From a virus: a stretch of 64,000 nucleotides of DNA. The stretch covers positions 1 through 64,000 of the IMG/VR virus record IMGVR_UViG_3300030106_001122; one strand, given 5' to 3'. Positions 58,902 through 64,000 of the stretch are shown here, piece after piece (position 1 is the stretch's first letter; each line of letters starts with the position of its first letter). The notes beneath the pieces are model-generated. The model had not been told where the DNA came from, did not search any database, and was given only the letters and a program-made list of their open reading frames with translations. A program made the translations under genes and the position numbers.

Positions 58902-61130
58902 TTATTTTTTTATAATTGTTGAGTTAAATCCAGTGTTTCTATATTTTGATATTGTTAGGTTTAACGGTTGCTTTTTATATTCAGGGTTTGGTCTATACAT
59001 GTGTCTGTTGCAAGCCATAACTGCTAGCCCAGAGCTTATTGAAGCATCATGCTTTGTTCTTTTATTTATATCAAACCTGCTCCAATCGTTTAATGTATCG
59101 TTAAAATACATAGTGCCATAAGTGCCATCTTCAAGTAAACCCACGTGATCGTTAACGTACATTTCAATAGCGGCTGCATGTGCTTGTTTTATATCTTCAC
59201 TAGAATTTGGTATACCACCAACTTCTTTTTCCGCCGTTGAAAGCTTGTTCCAAACTTTATCAGGCCTGTTCATACTAAAACCTCTGTAACCTCTACGTCT
59301 TAAATAGTATAATAGTCTAGGCTTATTGTTCTCTGCTAATATCGGCATGCCATAAAACACTAATGCCATAAGTACATCTTCAAAAAACAGTTCAGCAGTC
59401 TGAGGTCTAGCTAAGTATTCTAAGAAAAAAGTATTAGCAGGAGCATCTTCCATACTGAACTTAGTTAAACCGTGTAAAGCTCCTTTAGATCCTTTACCAT
59501 CAACAGTACCACTAATATCATAGCTGTCACAACCAAACGCACCCATATGTTCGTTACCTGGGTATTTAATACCGTTCTTCACTATAACGTTATTCTGTAC
59601 ATTTGCGTTAGGCACCCAGCTAACTTTAAACCTACCATTAGGCGTTGGGTTAAACACCACGCTGGTATCTTTTACTCCATTAACCCATTGAAAGTTACCA
59701 GTGTTTAAAACAGATGAGTTTCTATTACCTTCGTTATAGTCTATCTGTTCGTATATTTTAATTAAATTAAAAAGAGAGTTTTTAGTCTCATCTCTAAATG
59801 CGTGTTCTTCAGATCTAGGAAACTGTCTATAAAATTCATTTAGAGCGTCTTGATCTTCTTTTAAACCGTCAACTTCATTTTCCCAGTAGTCAACAACGCC
59901 TACGTCTATTAATTCGCCATGTGGGCCTCTTCTTCTGCTACTAGGCGTATCAAATACTGGAAGTCCATACTCGTCAATAAATCCTTCATAGTTCCATTCC
60001 ATTGGGATAAACAAAGAGTATAGACCAGATTTTGTTTGACCATTTCTATTTCTTTTTGTGACATCTGAATCATTATAGAGTTTTTTAAAATTGTCACCAC
60101 CTTTATCTAAAGCGTTTGACGTTGATCCCATCATACACTTACCTACTATTCTACCACCCAACCTTAAACAGGTTTTAGTTACTCGCCAGTTGTTTAATAT
60201 GTTATCAGGCCTTTCCCATTTACCACTCTCATCGTGTACTAATAAAGAAAGCTTTTCACCATCATAACTGTTGTCACCTGTGTTTTTCCAGTCAATAGTA
60301 GTATCAAGTCCCTGCATGTCATCTTCAACTTCTGTTTCACGCATTTTACGTCGCGTAAACTTCTTAGCAGGTATACGATATGCTAGCTCTGACTTTGGTC
60401 TATCCATACCATCTTGTATGGGTTTAAAGAAAAAAGGATAATTAATACTTATGGGTACTACCTTATCCGTAAACATTTTCTTTGCATCAGCACCACTTTT
60501 AGAAAGCACTCCAAATCTACTATCACTTGCAAGAGTGGCTAAGTTAACGGTTTCAGCTGAACTCATAAATGAAAAACCAGAACGTCTGTTTTTTAAATAG
60601 CACATGCCATAGCAACGTTGATCTGCTTTACAAGCTTCCCAAAATATAAAGAACAGTCTGTTTGCTTCTCTAAAGTCTGGAGCGCCGACGTCAATCTTAC
60701 TCCATTGTAAATACATATAGTAACTACCAGGTAGATAAGTTGGTTTACCATTATTCATAAACCAAAAACCGTTTTCTCTTCTATCAAACTCTTGGTCTAT
60801 GTAAGCGTAATGCTTTTCTTTAAACTGCTTAGGATAATCCTCCCAATCAAATCTAGTTTTTATTTTCTTAAAAACATCTGGAGTTTCAAACTTTATCCAC
60901 TTCTGTTCAGCTTTTTTATTAGACCAGCTAAACACGTTCTTGGGTGTTTTAGGTAAAGCTATTTTTAAACCTTGTATTTCTAATATCTCACCTATTTGAC
61001 CAGACTTAGATATAACTACTACATCACTTTCTTTATCGTAACCATACTCCCACTTCTTACCCTTGTTAAGGCGGTTAATGGTGGTTAGTTTTAAAGGTTG
61101 TATTACTTTGTATAAAGACTGCTCGTACAT
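58902..61130 (-). CDS. terL: Terminase large subunit
   Basis: A 742-residue DNA-packaging motor. ATPase: Walker A-like K180-N-R-R-S-G-F-S187, lacking the normal GKS lysine position; Walker B LSLLVHD300-E301 followed by SGKW; coupling motif MMGSTSNAL at 333-341. Nuclease: FGCDSYDIS with Asp535, YRQFPRSEEHAF at 433-445 in the linker, and DASISSGLAVMA with Asp near 702. The variant Walker A with Arg-Arg and the HDESGKW Walker B resemble terminases of crAss-like phages, as I recall them. It follows the small gene at 61130 with a one-base overlap and precedes the portal. Confidence 0.9.
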   Translation of the reverse strand: MYEQSLYKVIQPLKLTTINRLNKGKKWEYGYDKESDVVVISKSGQIGEILEIQGLKIALPKTPKNVFSWSNKKAEQKWIKFETPDVFKKIKTRFDWEDYPKQFKEKHYAYIDQEFDRRENGFWFMNNGKPTYLPGSYYMYLQWSKIDVGAPDFREANRLFFIFWEACKADQRCYGMCYLKNRRSGFSFMSSAETVNLATLASDSRFGVLSKSGADAKKMFTDKVVPISINYPFFFKPIQDGMDRPKSELAYRIPAKKFTRRKMRETEVEDDMQGLDTTIDWKNTGDNSYDGEKLSLLVHDESGKWERPDNILNNWRVTKTCLRLGGRIVGKCMMGSTSNALDKGGDNFKKLYNDSDVTKRNRNGQTKSGLYSLFIPMEWNYEGFIDEYGLPVFDTPSSRRRGPHGELIDVGVVDYWENEVDGLKEDQDALNEFYRQFPRSEEHAFRDETKNSLFNLIKIYEQIDYNEGNRNSSVLNTGNFQWVNGVKDTSVVFNPTPNGRFKVSWVPNANVQNNVIVKNGIKYPGNEHMGAFGCDSYDISGTVDGKGSKGALHGLTKFSMEDAPANTFFLEYLARPQTAELFFEDVLMALVFYGMPILAENNKPRLLYYLRRRGYRGFSMNRPDKVWNKLSTAEKEVGGIPNSSEDIKQAHAAAIEMYVNDHVGLLEDGTYGTMYFNDTLNDWSRFDINKRTKHDASISSGLAVMACNRHMYRPNPEYKKQPLNLTISKYRNTGFNSTIIKK

Positions 61131-61411
61131 TACTTACTCCTTCCTTCAGCAAACCCTTGAAACTTGGGCTTACTTTCTTTTGGTTTATCTAAATCCTTTA
61201 ATATACGCTCTTCCTCTTCTATTCTTGACAATATTTCAAAAGCATCAAATATAGCTAGCTTTTTAGTTGCTGCTGCATTTTTTAATCTATCGGCAGATAT
61301 ATCATCATCAGAATCTACAATCGGCTCTTTAGCGACTTTAATTAACTCTTCTACTGCTCTCCGCCCAGCTTGGATTATACTCTTCTTCGTCTCCTTTGTA
61401 TTCATATTCAA
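61130..61411 (-). CDS. Putative terminase small subunit
   Basis: A 93-residue charged helical protein (SIIQAGRRAVEELIKVAKEP, then SADRLKNAAATKKLAIFDAF and EILSRIEEEERILKDL) directly upstream of the terminase large subunit. The ADRLKNAAATKKLAIFDAxE pattern is shared by proteins in this slot in many marine phages. DNA recognition is not visible as an HTH, so the call rests on position and that pattern. The start overlaps the upstream gene by 74 bases; a later ATG at 61405 is equally possible. Confidence 0.58.
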   Translation of the reverse strand: MNMNTKETKKSIIQAGRRAVEELIKVAKEPIVDSDDDISADRLKNAAATKKLAIFDAFEILSRIEEEERILKDLDKPKESKPKFQGFAEGRSK

Positions 61412-61940
61412 TTGTAATAAAATTATTCATAACTCTATATAACCTTTCTCCATCCACAACAAACTCAAACTCACTACTAGGTCTAAAACCTACTAACTGT
61501 GTAGGTAAAAAAGTACCGTCAGAGTATTTAACTATACCAACTAACGGTCTTTCTTTTAACGTAGAGTATTTATCTATATTTCTTAAAGGCTTAACAAAGG
61601 TATAACCACTTGTGCATTCCCACCTAGCATCTTTATACATAAATATTTGATCTGGCCCGGCAAGGTATTCATCTTCGTTTAAAAAACCTCTACTGTTTTT
61701 TTCTACACCTTTAACGTTATGCCAACGCCTAAATATGTTATGATGAACTATTATTTCTTGACCCTTCTGTAAGTTGTGTACGTTATCAATAGGAGTAGAG
61801 ACAACAACAGCTTTACGATTAATATATCCATGATTAAATATCTCAGTATTAACTATTAAACTTTTGCCATCAGCTACTTCTACAGAATTATTATATCTTC
61901 TACCTAAAGGTTTTATTACATAGTCATATACTGGTCTCAT
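61338..61940 (-). CDS. Possible GroES-like duplicated barrel protein
   Basis: A 200-residue protein with two similar halves: YDYVIKPLGRRYNNSVEVAD with KAVVVSTPIDNVHNLQKGQE (residues 5-65) and WECTSGYTFVKPLRNIDKYS with PLVGIVKYSDGTFLPTQLVG (residues 107-150). Both have the IKPL...KG.Vv.tp layout of co-chaperonin GroES-type barrels. NVKGVEKNSRGFLNEDEY and the residue order HHNIFRRWHN are a phage-specific insertion I have seen in similar proteins. A co-chaperonin role is a guess. It overlaps the next gene by 74 bases, unusual but both frames show protein-like content. Confidence 0.62.
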   Translation of the reverse strand: MRPVYDYVIKPLGRRYNNSVEVADGKSLIVNTEIFNHGYINRKAVVVSTPIDNVHNLQKGQEIIVHHNIFRRWHNVKGVEKNSRGFLNEDEYLAGPDQIFMYKDARWECTSGYTFVKPLRNIDKYSTLKERPLVGIVKYSDGTFLPTQLVGFRPSSEFEFVVDGERLYRVMNNFITIEYEYKGDEEEYNPSWAESSRRVN

Positions 61941-62164
61941 TAATAGTTAAGATCATATTCGACAGATATTGCCATGTTCTTATTAAAATCTTTCCAAGGT
62001 ATTACTATATCTTGTTTGCGAATATATATAGAGTACTTTTCTTCTTCTTCTAGTATGTCGCATATTGTGTGACCACCATAGACGTCTTGACCAACTGAAT
62101 AATGCATTGAATCATTTTTATAGTCTTTGCCTATAGTGATTTTTCTAATTACGTGGCTGTCCAT
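61940..62164 (-). CDS. Small conserved-type phage protein, unknown
   Basis: A 74-residue protein from ATG 62164 (MDSHVIRKITIGKDYKNDSM, HYSVGQDVYGGHTICDI, YSIYIRKQDIVIPWKDFNKN). An upstream ATG at 62191 would add MVLLIIPLK but lies wholly inside the preceding gene. The pattern IRKITIGxDYKxDSMHYxVGQ, ending in WKxFNxxxxISVEY, recurs in small Bacteroidota-phage proteins near packaging genes. Beta-rich; function unknown. Confidence 0.72.
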   Translation of the reverse strand: MDSHVIRKITIGKDYKNDSMHYSVGQDVYGGHTICDILEEEEKYSIYIRKQDIVIPWKDFNKNMAISVEYDLNY

Positions 62165-62429
62165 TTTCAGTGGGATAATTAATAGTACCATCAGCTAGGT
62201 TTATATCGAAAGTACCATATTTTTTACTAAATTCACTTTGAGCTTCCGCTATCTGCTTTTGTACACTAGCATGTTTGTGTACTAGCTCGTGCTTCTGAGT
62301 TTCAACAGCTCCTATTTTAAATTGAATAGCATTATTTTGATCTACTATTGCTTGTAGGTTTTTTAACTCTTCCTCAGTAATTTTTTCTGCCTTTGGTTTT
62401 AAGTCAATAACTTTTTCTTTTGTTGCCAT
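62145..62429 (-). CDS. Small coiled-coil phage protein
   Basis: A 94-residue protein with a long helix (EELKNLQAIVDQNNAIQFKI; GAVETQKHELVHKHASVQKQ; IAEAQSEFSKKYG) then a short strand end (FDINLADGTINYP). The LQ..V..NN.iqfkIG..e.QKhel pattern is common in marine Bacteroidota phages at this spot. No DNA-binding motif. It overlaps the next gene by 20 bases. Function unknown. Confidence 0.74.
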   Translation of the reverse strand: MATKEKVIDLKPKAEKITEEELKNLQAIVDQNNAIQFKIGAVETQKHELVHKHASVQKQIAEAQSEFSKKYGTFDINLADGTINYPTENGQPRN

Positions 62430-62442
62430 AATAAAATTAAAT

Positions 62443-62835
62443 TTACTTTTTTGTTTTTTCTAATGATCGCCCTCCGAAGTAAGCACCAATCACTGTTATT
62501 AATACTAATTGTAATAAGTCAGTCCATTTTTTCTCTACTTCAAAAGCTATAACACCAGCGTCAATAAATATCATTAACACTGTTGATACAACTAGAAATA
62601 TGAGAACTAATGGCCTAACATTCTTCGATAACCAAGAGTCTGACTTCATATCAGCTTCCCATCTGTTGGTTACTTGCTTTTGTAATTCTAACTCATGGTT
62701 AGATATTAATTCTTTAATCTTTTGTTGAGCTGCTAACTTTTCTTCTTTAGTTGTTGTTAAATTATCTAAAACTCCCCCTACATCTTTAATAAGTTTACCA
62801 GCTCCACCAGAAAGTACTTTTTGTAATATTCCCAT
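62443..62835 (-). CDS. 3TM-type holin candidate
   Basis: A 130-residue protein: amphipathic N-terminus (LQKVLSGGAGKLIKDVGGVL), a coiled helix (EEKLAAQQKIKELISNHELE), WEADMKSDSWLSKNVRPLVL, then two membrane helices (LVLIFLVVSTVLMIFIDAGV and DLLQLVLITVIGAYFGGRSL) and a basic tail. The DMxSDsWLSKNVRP...iD...W..LL..v.gaYFGgRsxEK signature matches the holin-of-3-TMs (GTA holin) family. A partner of the M15 endolysin at 14826 is plausible. It lies in the packaging block rather than beside the endolysin. Confidence 0.78.
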   Translation of the reverse strand: MGILQKVLSGGAGKLIKDVGGVLDNLTTTKEEKLAAQQKIKELISNHELELQKQVTNRWEADMKSDSWLSKNVRPLVLIFLVVSTVLMIFIDAGVIAFEVEKKWTDLLQLVLITVIGAYFGGRSLEKTKK

Positions 62836-63185
62836 TATTCATTGTCTCTTGCCCTCTTCTCCCAAGGAAAGCTCATACTACCCTCTTCGTGCCATTTACC
62901 ATTGTACTTAATCTTACCATCTTTTCTATGATAAGTCTTACCATTATATCTAACGTAGTCATCTCCATAAGACAGCTTACCTGACTTCATGTCTTTAATA
63001 TGCTGCATTTCATGATTAATAACTCTTTTCTCTAGTGCGCTACCTTTCTTAACGGACTTGTCTATATCTATAGATCCGTCGTCATTAGCTTTACCCATAA
63101 CACCAGTCTCTAGCTTTTTTCTAAATATAGGTGTGTTTTTAGAGTTTCTAATCTGTCTACGCTCTTTACCTAATTTAAAACCCAT
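62835..63185 (-). CDS. Small HExxH metallopeptidase-like protein
   Basis: A 116-residue basic protein with H58-E-M-Q-H62 in ALEKRVINHEMQHIKDMKSG, followed by GKLSYGDDYVRYNGKTYHRK, GKIKYNGKWHEEGS and FPWEKRA. The HExxH plus later Asp/Glu would make a minimal zincin. Proteins with this HEMQHIKDM, SYGDDYVRYNGKTYHRKDG pattern occur in Bacteroidota phages; target unknown. It shares one base with each neighbouring gene, so is tightly coupled to the larger protein upstream. Confidence 0.72.
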   Translation of the reverse strand: MGFKLGKERRQIRNSKNTPIFRKKLETGVMGKANDDGSIDIDKSVKKGSALEKRVINHEMQHIKDMKSGKLSYGDDYVRYNGKTYHRKDGKIKYNGKWHEEGSMSFPWEKRARDNE

Positions 63186-63895
63186 TACGCCATTTGTGAT
63201 TTTGGTTGTTTATTTATTTTGTTTGAAGCTTTGTCTTCGTCTTTTGTATATGAGCTAGCTACTTTCTTTTCAACCTTTTTAACACCTTTCTTAGTGGCAG
63301 CTTTTTTTACAGCTTTACCTACACTAGCTGTTGCGTCTCCAGCGTAATACTCTTTAAAGCCCTCACCTTTACCTTTAAGTACGTCTCCAGCATCTGAAAC
63401 ACTTTTCTTAACGTAGTCTTTACTTTTAGTAGCTAAGTTCTTAGTCGCGTCTAAAGCTCCTTTTGCTTTAGTTTTAGCTTGAGTACCTTTCTTTATAAGC
63501 TTAGCGGCATCAGCTGCTTTGTCAATTGTTTTAGCTCCTTTAGCTGCAGCTATACCGGCTTTAGCTAGCTTAGCACCACCAACGGCTAAACCAGCGCCTG
63601 GTATAGCAGCGGCCATGTTTATAGCCATATTAGCCCCATGCTCTTTAACACCAGCCTCATCACCAGTTGCTTTAGCATACGCCGCCCTACCACCTGATAA
63701 CGCTACGTTAGCTAAATCAGCAACATTACCCAAACCAGGTACCATACCAGCGGCTGTTAAACCAGTTGAAACATTGTCAAGCACACCACTCCAAGACCAA
63801 TGTAACGGCGATGAGTCGTGTTGAGATTTGTTTCGTCTAGAATGTGGTACACCAGCTGAACGAACTGCGTGACCCGCTTTTTTATTATAAGCCAT
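63185..63895 (-). CDS. Protein with pretoxin-like hydrophobic domain and basic tail
   Basis: A 236-residue protein. Residues 38-110 (VLDNVSTGLTAAGMVPGLGN, VADLANVALSGGRAAYAKAT, AAAIPGAGLAVGGAKLAKAG) form the Gly/Ala-rich helical-hairpin seen before toxin domains in polymorphic toxins and in some phage virion proteins (GLIPGxGxxaDlxNa...aaaiPGaG pattern). The rest is Lys/Ala-rich, with no toxin domain. It is probably a membrane-interacting structural or ejected protein rather than a toxin. It overlaps the next gene by one base and the upstream partial gene by one base. Confidence 0.65.
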   Translation of the reverse strand: MAYNKKAGHAVRSAGVPHSRRNKSQHDSSPLHWSWSGVLDNVSTGLTAAGMVPGLGNVADLANVALSGGRAAYAKATGDEAGVKEHGANMAINMAAAIPGAGLAVGGAKLAKAGIAAAKGAKTIDKAADAAKLIKKGTQAKTKAKGALDATKNLATKSKDYVKKSVSDAGDVLKGKGEGFKEYYAGDATASVGKAVKKAATKKGVKKVEKKVASSYTKDEDKASNKINKQPKSQMA

Positions 63896-64000
63896 TATCT
63901 GTCTTTGTCTTTAATCATATCATCTATAGCCTTATTCATAACTTTATCAGTATATGATTTGTTCTTATAGTAAGGATTTGTTATTGCAACAGGTATATCC
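63895..64000 (-). CDS. Partial gene at window edge (C-terminal 34 residues)
   Basis: An open frame enters from the right edge and stops at TAA 63897-63895, overlapping the ATG of the next gene by one base. The visible C-terminus is IPVAITNPYYKNKSYTDKVM then a charged helix ending DDMIKDKDR. The tight stop/start coupling indicates a real gene of the packaging operon; nothing can be said about function. Confidence 0.6.
   Translation of the reverse strand, partial: DIPVAITNPYYKNKSYTDKVMNKAIDDMIKDKDR

Noticed and set aside
63185-63895. Polymorphic toxin
   Set aside because: Only the hydrophobic hairpin typical of pretoxin regions is present; there is no toxin domain and no immunity gene.
1-64000. 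CRISPR array, insertion sequence, integrase or diversity-generating retroelement
   Set aside because: No regularly spaced direct repeats, no transposase or integrase motifs and no reverse transcriptase motif (YxDD) were seen, so lysogeny functions are not supported in this window.

Overview
The window is most of the genome of a tailed bacteriophage that very probably infects a marine Bacteroidota (flavobacterial) host. Evidence for the host: AT-rich DNA; starts preceded by A/T-rich stretches with almost no Shine-Dalgarno sequence; five exported proteins whose signal peptides end in Ala followed by Gln, the Bacteroidota 'Q-rule'; and one secreted protein ending in a type IX secretion (T9SS) type A sorting domain, a system restricted to Bacteroidota. 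No tail sheath, tape-measure or siphovirus tail module is visible. The head and neck genes with one giant virion protein suggest a podovirus, perhaps distantly related to crAss-like phages or to ~70 kb Cellulophaga podoviruses. That placement is inference from memory.

The genome is in two convergent blocks. Positions 1-12996 (+ strand) carry the end of a probable tRNA, small unknown genes, an ATP-dependent DNA ligase, a DNA-binding protein, a phage sigma factor, an ERF annealing protein with a RecE-like exonuclease, an SSB-like protein, a T7-type primase-helicase, a thymidylate-synthase homologue whose key residue predicts dCMP hydroxymethylation, two MazG-type pyrophosphohydrolase genes, a PD-(D/E)XK resolvase and a class II ribonucleotide reductase. 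A bidirectional terminator at 13014-13043 separates the blocks.

Positions 13048-64000 (- strand, read from 64000 down) begin with small genes that include a holin candidate, followed by terminase, portal, scaffold, capsid, neck and tail proteins. Then come a 2276-residue tail protein, a 3193-residue multidomain protein with HExxH and HAD-like motifs, a LamG tail fibre, an envelope/export cassette, an M15 endolysin, and small structural paralogues. Hairpin terminators sit after the capsid gene and after two later genes. An exact 14-bp motif lies upstream of two late genes and has relatives elsewhere; it is a candidate promoter, perhaps for the phage sigma factor.

The most unusual part is 17445-21962. 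Four signal-peptide proteins and an outer-membrane-barrel-like protein are tightly packed, and one of them is a 749-residue Cys-rich repeat protein with a T9SS sorting signal. This looks like a phage module that remodels the host surface through the host's own secretion machinery. The same Cys-rich repeat family also ends the 2276-residue virion tail protein. A second notable theme is likely cytosine modification (dCMP hydroxymethylase candidate plus MazG enzymes). Several genes shorter than 60 codons were found by reading the sequence directly.
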